Origin: JBBQWT01 sp038210375
GTDB taxonomy: Bacteria; Acidobacteriota; Terriglobia; Terriglobales; Acidobacteriaceae
Direction: 5' to 3'
DNA: 27,903 nucleotides
NCBI GenBank assembly: GCA_038210375.1
Contig: JBBQWT010000034.1
Span: 1-27,903, forward strand
The position numbers were made by a program, and so were the translations under genes. A model generated the notes under the pieces. That model did not search any database, was not told the origin of the DNA, and saw only the letters and a program-made list of their open reading frames with translations. Within the stretch, counting starts at the first letter, position 1. Every line of letters starts with the position of its first letter. Of the stretch, positions 16,250 to 23,497 are shown one piece after another.

Positions 16250-16678
16250 TCAACGCGAATTGTCCAGCCAGATAAATGCCGGGCCCAGCAGATAAGCCAC
16301 CGCGAAGCCCACACCGTAGATTCCCACCGAAATCCACAACAGCACGCGGCTGGTTCTTGCGGCCCGCGCGCACGATTCGTCCCCGATATCGCACTGCGCT
16401 GCCTGCAGGCGAGGAGCGAGTGCTCTCAGGTACAAGCCGTTGGTCAGCAACAGCGCTCCGGCGATGGCGAATGTCCAGTTCTTATGTTGGGAGAGTGTAA
16501 CCAGCCACGGCGCCGCGGAAAGGGCGGAGGCCACGGTTGCACCCAGCCCCACCAGCACGAACAAAGAGGGCAGGGCGCAACACAGCAGCGTTCCGAGGGA
16601 CGAGAACAGCGACAGGTATTGCGGCCAGAAAGCAGGACGCGCCTGCGAGAGTTCCCCCAACGGCTTCGACCGCGCCAT
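16250..16678 (-). CDS. MerT-like membrane transport protein
   Basis: A 142-aa inner-membrane protein with about three or four spans: around 22-56, 68-87 and 112-136. The first span carries the vicinal pair CC (33-34) in GTLLCCALPSLFVLVGLGA, matching the MerT arrangement in which a Cys pair in the first helix receives Hg(II) from MerP. Two further cysteines, C96 and C103, lie in the loop before the last span, as in MerT. Its ATG shares a base with the TGA stop of the MerP-like gene (TGATG), so the two are translationally coupled. No MerA or MerR-type metal sensor is present. The ion carried could be mercury or another soft metal. Confidence 0.7.
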   Translation of the reverse strand: MARSKPLGELSQARPAFWPQYLSLFSSLGTLLCCALPSLFVLVGLGATVASALSAAPWLVTLSQHKNWTFAIAGALLLTNGLYLRALAPRLQAAQCDIGDESCARAARTSRVLLWISVGIYGVGFAVAYLLGPAFIWLDNSR

Positions 16679-17175
16679 CACTTTGCTCTCAACGAGGAAA
16701 AGCGCATGGCTTCGGCCGCCTTCCCTTTGGCGGCTTCCGGCACCTCTCCCGTAACTTCTACGGGCTTGCCGAGCAGCGTTGCTTTGGCTGCACCCGCCAC
16801 GCCGGATTGAGGCTCCAGGACCATCCGTTCGTTGCTGCCGCTGATCTCTAAAGTCAGCTGCGTACCTGCCATGGTGAGCATTCCGTCCGCGGTCAGGGTG
16901 GCTCCTTTGGCGACGAAGCCGTTCTTCTCGATGGCGCGCAGTAATTGCGCGTAGCGCACGCTGTTGCCGGCGTCGAAGGTGACCACCGCCTCGCCCTTGC
17001 TCAGGCTTACGTCCACGGTGTTTACCCCCTTGATATCTTTCAGTGCCACGCGCACGGCGTGGGCGCAGACGCCTCAATCCATGCCAAAGATTTTGAGTTG
17101 CGCGCGCCGCAGCTCAGCATGGGCGGCCAGGGTTGTGGCCAATACGAAGATCGTGATTAAGAGCGGATGCTTCAT
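16678..17175 (-). CDS. MerP-like HMA protein with in-frame TGA: probable selenoprotein
   Basis: Read from the ATG at 17175 (AGGAG five bases upstream), the gene encodes a signal peptide of about 20 residues, then LKIFGMD, a TGA at codon 34 (17076-17074), then GVCAHAVRVALKDIKGV and a full heavy-metal-associated domain, followed by a beta-rich extension of about 65 residues. HMA proteins have GMxCxxC at this spot. Here TGA replaces the first Cys and the second (C37) is kept, giving UxxC. Translated with selenocysteine it is a 165-aa periplasmic MerP-like protein. A hairpin of SECIS type follows at 17062-17046. Starting after the TGA (GTG at 17055) would lose the signal peptide, the metal site and the ribosome site. 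The gene couples to the MerT-like gene. Alternatives are a point nonsense mutation or a sequence error. No sel genes are in view. Confidence 0.75.
17046..17062 (-). promoter_or_regulatory. Candidate bacterial SECIS hairpin
   Basis: On the coding (minus) strand a 17-nt element pairs CCACGC with GCGTGG (six pairs) around the loop CGTGC. It begins 11 nt after the TGA. The upper SECIS stem-loop of E. coli fdhF also spans 17 nt and also begins 11 nt after its UGA, with a G-U in the loop. One more G-C pair is possible across a bulged C. The folding itself was judged by eye. Confidence 0.55.
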
Positions 17176-17185
17176 GGAGTCTCCT

Positions 17186-18049
17186 TCAATGGGAATGAGA
17201 AAACAGGAAATAACTCAGGTTAAGGGCCACGCGCACGCGCTCGTGAGGATACAACTTGCCCAGGTCGGAATAAACCGGAAGCTGCACTCCCCCGGAGACG
17301 GCAAAAAATTTGTAGATGCCGAGAAAGGTCGGGCCGAGGAAGGCCTGGTTGGCGTCGCTCCCCGGAATCACGGCGCCTGCGCGTTGCAGCAATCCGGAAT
17401 GTTCGCCGGTCATCTCGGCGAACAGGCGCCAGTCCCACTGGTGACGGTCGGCGCGCCATGATTCCGGCCGGTAGCCGTACACCAGGCTGGCGGACGTAAC
17501 TCTGGAGCGGCGGTCCCCGCCGCGCTCCGCGAACCGCGTAAATCCTCCGCCCGCCCAGAGATAGTGGGAGCGCGACGCCAGTCCGGTGGCCACCCAGGAA
17601 TTGATGCCGGGCGCGTAGTGGGTGTTGCGGAGCGCGCCCCGAAGCGCGCCAAACGATTGCTGCGGACCAGGAAGCACGAGCCCGACCGAGGCCGTGCTTT
17701 CCAGCCGCCGTCCAATGCCATTGGGATGGTGAATAAAACGCCAGGCAACGCTGCTTGCAAAGTCCCCACTGGCCATCGGGCTCATGGGCAACGAGCCACG
17801 CTGCACCAGGCCGGGGAGCACCGCCGACCATTGCAGTTGCGGAGTCAACCCGTAGCTGACCATCGACTGCACCGAGGTTTGCGATCCCAGTGAAGCCGCG
17901 CGGCCATAAACCCCGAGATCGAAACTCCACTCTCCCTGCGAGTTCACCGGGGTAGCAAAACCAAACACCGGGCCATGCCCCGAGGCGGATGCCAGTGATG
18001 AAAATCCGATGAGCACAAAAATTGCGATGAAAAACTGATGAGAACGCAT
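17186..18049 (-). CDS. Exported beta-barrel protein of the metal cluster (287 aa)
   Basis: A signal peptide (RSHQFFIAIFVLIGFSSLAS followed by A) leads a chain of amphipathic beta strands that ends in LNLSYFLFSHSH, typical of an outer-membrane barrel. His-rich spots occur at SGHGP and at the terminus. The family is not recognised, but GxGPVFGFATPVNSQGEWSF resembles barrels found next to copper/mercury genes in other acidobacteria. Its stop is ten bases before the ATG of the MerP-like gene, and GGAGAG precedes its own ATG, so it belongs to the same transcript. It may pass or bind metal at the outer membrane; this is inferred from the neighbours. Confidence 0.7.
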   Translation of the reverse strand: MRSHQFFIAIFVLIGFSSLASASGHGPVFGFATPVNSQGEWSFDLGVYGRAASLGSQTSVQSMVSYGLTPQLQWSAVLPGLVQRGSLPMSPMASGDFASSVAWRFIHHPNGIGRRLESTASVGLVLPGPQQSFGALRGALRNTHYAPGINSWVATGLASRSHYLWAGGGFTRFAERGGDRRSRVTSASLVYGYRPESWRADRHQWDWRLFAEMTGEHSGLLQRAGAVIPGSDANQAFLGPTFLGIYKFFAVSGGVQLPVYSDLGKLYPHERVRVALNLSYFLFSHSH

Positions 18050-18113
18050 ACCTTTCTCTCCTTTTCAAGTCGCGCAGAGACACGACGGCGCCAGTAACGC
18101 GGAGAAAGGCGGA

Positions 18114-18485
18114 TCAGATTCGCAGAACTGTGGTGAGTCTTAAGGAACCGGGCGGAGGATGCCTGAGGGTGAAAGCCGAACCGGGAAATTGCGCCGATGC
18201 CGGAAGAGTCAGGGCCGAAAAATCAACTGACGCGGCAGGGGGAGCGTAAGCGATCAGAGTGCCGGTGCGCTGCGCCGCAAGAACCAGGTTATCTCGTGAG
18301 GCCGCACCGCGGCAGCACGAATGTGAAACCGTACCCGGCATGGAAGCGCACTGGCGCAACATCGCCTTGCAGCACTGGTGTTCAGCGGGCGTAAGCTGGG
18401 CGTTGGGAATGAGACACGCCATGGCCGACGGGCCTACCAGGGCAAGCAGCAGAACCAGCGACGCAATTTGGCGAAACCTGACCAT
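18114..18485 (-). CDS. Exported Cys-rich small protein, first gene of the metal cluster
   Basis: A 123-aa product. A hydrophobic signal (IASLVLLLALVGPSAMA) is followed directly by a Cys-rich segment: C24, C38, C39, C46, C57 and C58, with nearby His and Met (HQCCKAMLRQCASM, SHSCCR). The tail is Pro/Ser-rich. Such spacing of thiols suggests soft-metal binding in the periplasm. The ATG at 18485 is chosen because the signal peptide begins there; the frame stays open further upstream without a ribosome site. It heads four genes on the minus strand (this one, the barrel, the MerP-like and the MerT-like), with a 64-base gap to the barrel. Function is not established. Confidence 0.6.
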   Translation of the reverse strand: MVRFRQIASLVLLLALVGPSAMACLIPNAQLTPAEHQCCKAMLRQCASMPGTVSHSCCRGAASRDNLVLAAQRTGTLIAYAPPAASVDFSALTLPASAQFPGSAFTLRHPPPGSLRLTTVLRI

Positions 18486-18879
18486 CTGACGCCAGATTAT
18501 CACAAGGGCGTGGATCCGGATCGTTCCCCTCCCAAACAACTCTTTCCGATAAGTATCCGCAGGCGAATTGGGCTGTGGTATGGCACTAGGACACTGATAT
18601 GAACGCTGCCATCCTTCGGGCAGAGCCGCTTCAAAGTTCCGCAACCCAGGGAATCCTCTGCGTCGGACTAACCTTGATTCCGCGCGGCGGACTGATCGCT
18701 TACGCGGTCAACTTTGGGCGCCGAATTGCCAATTACATTGGTGGGAATGATCTTAGATGATCTTCTATTGGCCGGATGACACCTGCACCTAATGATTTTG
18801 CTCGGCCCTAGCGGATGATTTCCGAGTTTTGTTGCTGGCCAAATAGTCAATCTCTACTGAATGCTATATCTTCCAGATC
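18486..18879. other. Gene-free stretch between divergent genes
   Basis: About 390 bases separate the Cys-rich gene (minus) from the beta-propeller gene (plus). They should hold both promoters, but no convincing -35/-10 pair or operator palindrome was found. A short TAGGACAC at 18587 resembles the ends of the inverted repeat near 22.2 and 23.1 kb; the match is too short to weigh. Confidence 0.5.
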
Positions 18880-19980
18880 ATGAAGCGAAGAACAATAATA
18901 CTCGCGGCGCTTGTTTTACCATCTCTCTTGTGGGCACTGGAAAAAACTACTGCTCCCCAGGAGTCTGTCAATTCTTTTCCCGGACCCGATTTTGAACTTC
19001 GCGACAAAGATTTGAAGCCGCAGAAGAGCGGAGTGGTACTGGGTCCCATAGAGGACGACGGCAAGGGAGGCGCCAAGGGCTCTTTTGCGATTTATGGAGG
19101 CCCGTCTTTATTCCAAGTGGTGAGCCTCTCGTTTAGCGGCGACGGCAAAATCCTGGCGGTTGCAAGCACGCCGGGCCGCGTCGACCTATGGGACGTGCAA
19201 AAACGGAAAAAGCTTCGTACCTTGAAAGGTGGAACGACAGTTTCCTTAAGCGCAGACGGGAGTCTCCTTGCTAAGGACGGAAACGGCATCGAATTGTGCG
19301 ACGTGGCAACGGGAAAACTAAAGAAAAGAATACCAAGGGCATTTAAGGAATCCAAGTCTGGAGCGCAGAACACTATCCAACACCTCGGGTTCAACCCTGC
19401 TGCAACTCTACTGGATGTCACAGCAAACGGCGAGGATGATTCGGTTTACGACGTTTCCTCGGGGCAACTGATTGCGACCCTTGCCAACACAAAGAACGCA
19501 CAATTTTCGGAAGACGGCCAACTGTTGATTGGAGGCAGTTCCAAACATCTCATCGTCTGGAACACGAAGGACTGGAGCAAAGCAAGCGATTTGCCAAACG
19601 GCCCAGACTACGTGACCCGGATCGCAGCTTTTCCCAAAAAGGACCTGATCATTATTGGAGGACCAAACGATGCCCGCCTGTTGCGCCTGAGTTCAGGAAT
19701 GGAAATTGCAAAGACAGGGACCGGATACACCAATTTTGCTGCATTTAATCAAACCGGTACTCTTATTTTTACTTATGCAGGCAGCAGCGGTTTTGCTGTA
19801 TGGGATACATCCGGCAAACAATACTGCTCAAGATCCAACATTGGCAATGGCACCGTAGCACTCAGTCCAGATGACCGTTGGCTGGCCGCATCACCGGAAA
19901 AAGGGGGTACGACCGTGACCGTATGGAGGCTCCAGGACGCACTTAGAGTATGTGGCCTAGTTGAGGCGAAGGATCACTAG
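18880..19980 (+). CDS. Exported WD40-like beta-propeller protein (366 aa)
   Basis: A signal peptide (MKRRTIILAALVLPSLLWAL) is followed by an acidic linker and about six repeats of a WD40-like blade: LSFSGDGKILAVAS..VDLWDVQKRK, LSADGSLLAKDG..ELCDVATGK, LGFNPAATLLDV..YDVSSGQ, FSEDGQLLIGGS..IVWNTKD and LSPDDRWLAASP..VTVWRLQD. Propellers of this kind usually act as interaction scaffolds. There is no enzyme signature, so the partner is unknown. GC is clearly lower than in the kdp region, suggesting later acquisition. It stands alone. Confidence 0.75.
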   Translation: MKRRTIILAALVLPSLLWALEKTTAPQESVNSFPGPDFELRDKDLKPQKSGVVLGPIEDDGKGGAKGSFAIYGGPSLFQVVSLSFSGDGKILAVASTPGRVDLWDVQKRKKLRTLKGGTTVSLSADGSLLAKDGNGIELCDVATGKLKKRIPRAFKESKSGAQNTIQHLGFNPAATLLDVTANGEDDSVYDVSSGQLIATLANTKNAQFSEDGQLLIGGSSKHLIVWNTKDWSKASDLPNGPDYVTRIAAFPKKDLIIIGGPNDARLLRLSSGMEIAKTGTGYTNFAAFNQTGTLIFTYAGSSGFAVWDTSGKQYCSRSNIGNGTVALSPDDRWLAASPEKGGTTVTVWRLQDALRVCGLVEAKDH

Positions 19981-20118
19981 CCGGTCCGCTCAATAAGGGA
20001 CCCGACGCCGCCCATCCTGCGGTTAACGGACTTGAATACGAGTGCTGTCCTGGATTACGCTGATGGCCATTTCATCAGAGAACTGCTAAGCAATCGCGAA
20101 GTTGGGGGAGCAACATAG

Positions 20119-21936
20119 ATGAGTTGGCGCCGGATTGCGGTTGCTATTGCGCTTGGTGTGACCGGGATCGTCGCGCAGCAGGCGCCGACCTTTTCGACCT
20201 GCGGGAAGTCCGACAGAATGCCCGCTTGCGATGCCGTCCGCGGCGATCGGGCCGAGGGCTGGGGTGCGCAGTCACGCGGAGAGGTATTCGCGCAGCATGG
20301 CATGGTGGCGACGAGCCAACCGCTTGCTGCAGAGGCTGGCCTGGATGTCCTGAAACACGGCGGCAACGCCATCGACGCTGCCGTGGCTACTGCGGCTGTA
20401 TTGAACGTCGTTGAGCCGATGAACGTGGGCATGGGCGGCGACCTATTCGCCGTCATCTATGTTGCCAGGGAGCACAAACTCTACGCGCTCAACGCGAGCG
20501 GGATGGCGCCGACAGGGGCGACGCCCGAACACTTCGCCGCGCTGGGGTACAAAGCGGACCCAACGAATTGGGGACCAGGTTCCGGCATGCCGTCCGGCGG
20601 TATTTTGCCGGTTACAGTCCCCGGCGCCGTATGGGGTTGGGAAGCAGTTCTGAAACGGTTCGGAACATTGAGTTTCAAACAGGTGTTGGCGCCCGCCGAG
20701 GCCTACGCTCGAGAGGGTTTTCCGGTCAGCCAGCGGATCGCCTCGGATTGGGAACTGCCAGCAGCCCTGCCGCTGAGGAGATGTTGCACCGCGCTCGATC
20801 CGGACTCGGTGGCCGCCTGGTATATCGATGGCCGACCGCCAGTCGCGGGAGAGGTGTTCCGCAATCCGGACTTGGCCAAGACCTTTCGTCTGCTTCAGGC
20901 AGGGGGCGCCGCCCCCTTTTATCGCGGCGAGATCGCCCGTGCCTTGATCTCCAAGTCAACCGCCGCCGGTGGCACGATGACGATGGGAGACCTCGCCAAC
21001 TACGAAGGCGAGTGGGTTGAGCTTTCTCATACTAGCTATCGCGGCCACGACCTCTACGAGTTGCCGCCGCCATCGCAGGCTTGGGCCGCGTTGGAGATGA
21101 TCAATGTGCTGGAGGCTTGCGTTCCAGAATGGTCGCCCGGACAGACGCTGGCCAGCCTTGGCCCTCGCAGCCCGCAATACTGGCACATGATGGTGGAGGC
21201 GAAGAAGCTCGCTTACGCAGACCTGATCTCCTTCAATGCCGATCCGGATTTCGTGAAAGTCCCAACCGACAGATTGTTGTCGAAGGCGCATGCTCGGTCT
21301 CTCTGTGGCAAGGTCGATGCGAAGCGCGCATCCACCCCCGGTCCGCGCGGGGCTGCTGCTGACATTGGAGATACCATTGTCCTGTCCACCGCCGACGACC
21401 AGGGCAATATGGTCGCATGGGTGAACTCGAATTTTGACAGTTTCGGCTCGGGCCTGACGGTGCCGGGTTACGGGTTCATCCTGCACAATCGGGGTGGCCT
21501 TTTTAGTCTTGACCCGAAGTCCGTCAACGTCATCGCTCCGCACAAGCGACCCTATAACACGCTTGCTGCCGGGTTTGTGATGGACGGCAACGAACCACTA
21601 ATGTCTTTGTTACTCATGGGTGGCGACATGCAGGCCCAAGGACACGCACAGGTTTTGGTCAATATTTTTGACCTGGGCGCCAACCTTCAGATGGCGACGG
21701 ATATGGCTCGTTTTCGTCATAGCCAAGTGTCCAACAAACTGGTGCTCGAAAAAAACCTTTACGATCTCGTGGGCAAGGAGCTGGCCGCCAGGGGCCACAT
21801 CCTTGGACCGCCCAGCAGTGCCGGCGTGGGTGGTTTTCAGGCGATTGCCGTGTCACCCGCGAGAGGTAAGCCCGGCGCGCGCGTCTATCGCGCAGGTTCG
21901 GATCATAGAAAGGACGGGCAGGCGGTCAGCTTCTAG
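20119..21936 (+). CDS. Gamma-glutamyltranspeptidase family protein
   Basis: A 605-aa N-terminal-nucleophile hydrolase precursor. After a hydrophobic N-terminus (RRIAVAIALGVTGIVAQQAP) come the family landmarks: HGMVATSQPLAAEAGLDVLK, GGNAIDAAVATAAVLNVVEP and GMGGDLFAVIY. The expected self-cleavage site and nucleophile is Thr419 in IGDTIVLSTADDQGNM. Further on are NSNFDSFGSG, HNRGGLFSLDP, KRPYNTLAAGF and MGGDMQAQGHAQVLVN. The enzyme should mature into two chains and transfer or hydrolyse gamma-glutamyl groups, for example of glutathione, in the periplasm. GGGAG sits nine bases before the ATG. The gene is complete. Neighbours give no pathway, and a distant role in thiol supply to the metal cluster would be speculation. 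Confidence 0.9.
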   Translation: MSWRRIAVAIALGVTGIVAQQAPTFSTCGKSDRMPACDAVRGDRAEGWGAQSRGEVFAQHGMVATSQPLAAEAGLDVLKHGGNAIDAAVATAAVLNVVEPMNVGMGGDLFAVIYVAREHKLYALNASGMAPTGATPEHFAALGYKADPTNWGPGSGMPSGGILPVTVPGAVWGWEAVLKRFGTLSFKQVLAPAEAYAREGFPVSQRIASDWELPAALPLRRCCTALDPDSVAAWYIDGRPPVAGEVFRNPDLAKTFRLLQAGGAAPFYRGEIARALISKSTAAGGTMTMGDLANYEGEWVELSHTSYRGHDLYELPPPSQAWAALEMINVLEACVPEWSPGQTLASLGPRSPQYWHMMVEAKKLAYADLISFNADPDFVKVPTDRLLSKAHARSLCGKVDAKRASTPGPRGAAADIGDTIVLSTADDQGNMVAWVNSNFDSFGSGLTVPGYGFILHNRGGLFSLDPKSVNVIAPHKRPYNTLAAGFVMDGNEPLMSLLLMGGDMQAQGHAQVLVNIFDLGANLQMATDMARFRHSQVSNKLVLEKNLYDLVGKELAARGHILGPPSSAGVGGFQAIAVSPARGKPGARVYRAGSDHRKDGQAVSF

Positions 21937-22289
21937 CGGACCAAAAACGAACTTCACCCAAGCGCCCATAGGCGAACGTTCCGCAGCTACCGCCTTTCTA
22001 TTGCGGACGACCGAAACCTGCCGGTCGCCTAACGGCCCACAAGTTGCCATTCGCTCCAGTCAAGTGTCGCATTTGGCGAAATCAACGAACCCACGCAGTG
22101 TCTGCAGTGATTCGAAATTCCGCATTGCCATCCCGTCTTCAGATTGCACTCAGACGATCATGCCGGATGGATCAAAAGTAGCGCCCCGGATGCGTCCGAG
22201 TTTGATCCATTCGAAAATATTGTCCTGCGCTTTCGGAATATCTGGTAGTGTCCCAATTTCTCTTAGGTCCATTAAATACTAGGACAAAG
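21937..22289. other. Intergenic stretch with a possible minus-strand gene remnant
   Basis: There is no intact gene. On the minus strand, 22250-22150 reads LPDIPKAQDNIFEWIKLG then RIRGATFDPSGMIV and stops. This could be the tail of a small excisionase-like or other DNA-binding protein, but it is too short to name. An inverted repeat end (GTGTCCCAATTT at 22248) closes the stretch. Confidence 0.3.
22248..22259 (+). repeat. Left arm of an inverted repeat flanking the 22290 gene
   Basis: GTGTCCCAATTT here matches, with one change, the reverse complement of AAATTAGGACAC at 23109-23120 (GTGTCCTAATTT). The arms enclose the single coiled-coil gene. Confidence 0.4.
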
Positions 22290-23102
22290 ATGGCAAGTCC
22301 GAACATGCCGAGCGAGCAGGACGATACAAACAATACCCCAAAGCACATAAATACATCGGAGGCATCCGTGCTTGATATTCCACAAATAGAGCACACATAC
22401 AAACTCCTAACTAATGTGAATCTATACTTGTTAATCGGTGGCGGAGCAATTGCTTTGGCTATTGGAATCGTCTCTTTTGTGGCTGATCGAAAAGGTAGCG
22501 AATTGTTTAGGGCAAAAGATGAAGAAAACCGCGTGAAGATTGAACAAGTGCAGGGCGATGCCAGACGTGATGCCGCCAGAATCGAATCCGATGGGAAGAA
22601 AGAAGCTGCACGGATTGAGTCTGAAGGCAAACAGCACGTTGCTGAAGCAAAGGCAGCGCAACAACGAGTCGAAATAGACTTGGCGAACCAGCAGGAGAAA
22701 ACCGCGACCGCCGAGCGGTCTCTATTTGAACTTCGGCAAAGGATACAGCCGCGCAGAATCTCATCCGAGCAACGTGTGCACTTGGCGCAACTACTCGCAC
22801 GCGGCCCGAAAGGGAGAGTTACCATCGTCTGCGTGCTTGGGGATGGCGAGGGTTCTACTTTTGCTAACGACATAGACAGCGTGTTAAAAGCGTCCGGTTG
22901 GCCTAGTGAGGGCGTAGACCAAGCAGCATATGAGAGGAATCCTATCGGTTTAGAAATCGTAGTCAGAGACGCCAAAGCTGTACCCCAACACGCAGGAGTA
23001 CTGGTGCAGGCGTTTTTTGCAGTTGGTATTCCTATAACTGGAGTCGAAAACCCAACTTTGCCCGAAGGTGTCGTGGAGATAATGGTGGGCAATAAACAGT
23101 GA
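22290..23102 (+). CDS. Membrane-anchored coiled-coil protein of unknown function (270 aa)
   Basis: A polar N-terminus of about 45 residues leads to one TM helix (46-65, LYLLIGGGAIALAIGIVSFV). A long charged coiled coil (about 70-152) contains heptad-like repeats such as ARRDAARIESDGKKEAARIE. A compact alpha/beta C-terminal domain (about 157-270) follows, starting RISSEQRVHLAQLLARGPKG and including RVTIVCVLGDGEG and PQHAGVLVQAFFAVGIPITG. The C-domain recurs in many uncharacterised membrane proteins, but I cannot name it. AGGA lies five bases before the ATG. An upstream in-frame GTG would put the start in the flanking inverted repeat and is rejected. It is lower in GC than the core genes, lies alone between inverted-repeat arms, and is followed by a recombinase remnant, so it is probably mobile cargo. 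Confidence 0.65.
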   Translation: MASPNMPSEQDDTNNTPKHINTSEASVLDIPQIEHTYKLLTNVNLYLLIGGGAIALAIGIVSFVADRKGSELFRAKDEENRVKIEQVQGDARRDAARIESDGKKEAARIESEGKQHVAEAKAAQQRVEIDLANQQEKTATAERSLFELRQRIQPRRISSEQRVHLAQLLARGPKGRVTIVCVLGDGEGSTFANDIDSVLKASGWPSEGVDQAAYERNPIGLEIVVRDAKAVPQHAGVLVQAFFAVGIPITGVENPTLPEGVVEIMVGNKQ

Positions 23103-23108
23103 GTTTTC

Positions 23109-23120
23109 AAATTAGGACAC
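23109..23120 (-). repeat. Right arm of the inverted repeat flanking the 22290 gene
   Basis: AAATTAGGACAC, the one-mismatch inverse of 22248-22259. It begins six bases after the stop codon of the enclosed gene. Confidence 0.4.
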
Positions 23121-23142
23121 CATCGAATATCTCCGCGAATAA

Positions 23143-23358
23143 ACTAGAGACTGCGCCAAAAAAGGATTCCGGCCTCGACGTTCAGCAGATTTTCGAACTC
23201 GCGGAAAGTGCTCATTCGCTGTACCTTACGCGCATTCCGCACGATCAGGGAGAACTACTCAGAAAGTTCTTGTAAACTGCAAGACCGATGGCGTGACTCT
23301 AACTCCTACCTACAGGAAGCCCTTCGACCTGATCTTTCAAAGGGCAAAAAATCAAGAA
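23143..23358 (+). pseudogene. C-terminal remnant of a large serine recombinase
   Basis: Two frames together give a typical recombinase tail. The first frame reads KKDSGLDVQQIFELAESAHS and LYLTRIPHDQGELLRK. After a one-base shift near 23261-23266, the second reads VLVNCKTDGVTLTPTYRKPF and DLIFQRAKNQEWSGR. The NCxxDGVTLTPTYRKPFDLI stretch is a familiar end of phage-type or transposon-type large serine recombinases. The catalytic N-terminal domain is absent, so it is a dead fragment. The second frame continues into the tRNA-Pro gene on the opposite strand and stops at 23424. This marks the scar of an old integration beside the tRNA. Confidence 0.65.
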
Positions 23359-23435
23359 TGGTCGGGACGGGCAGATTCGAACTGCCGACCCCTCGCACCC
23401 CAAGCGAGTGCTCTACCAGGCTGAGCCACGTCCCG
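23359..23435 (-). tRNA. tRNA-Pro (anticodon GGG)
   Basis: A 77-nt cloverleaf on the minus strand. The acceptor arms CGGGACG and CGTCCCG pair, with discriminator A and an encoded CCA end. The anticodon stem CTCGC/GCGAG carries the loop TTGGGGT, so the anticodon is GGG, reading CCC. The T arm has GTTCGAATC and the D arm has GGCTCAGCCTGGTAGAGC. The first base C is usual for bacterial tRNA-Pro. A recombinase remnant abuts its 3' end. Confidence 0.95.
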
Positions 23436-23497
23436 ACGTAAATGCAGCTCGTTGCGAGCGGCATGGGGTAAGAAGATATCTTACACTACCTGCACGC

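Noticed and set aside
17055..17076. The TGA at 17076-17074 as a plain stop, with a short HMA protein starting at GTG 17055
   Set aside because: That start has no ribosome site, and the product would lose both the signal peptide and the CxxC site. The upstream ATG has a good ribosome site and the frame is conserved on both sides of the TGA. A simple nonsense mutation cannot be fully excluded.
17220..18083. A second 287-aa minus-strand frame over the barrel gene
   Set aside because: It is Arg/Gly-rich with no signal peptide. The other frame has a clean signal, strand pattern and ribosome site.
23208..23441. A 77-aa plus-strand protein ending ...FELPTPRTPSECSTRLSHVPT
   Set aside because: This is the familiar false translation of the antisense strand of a tRNA, here tRNA-Pro, fused to recombinase remnant sequence.
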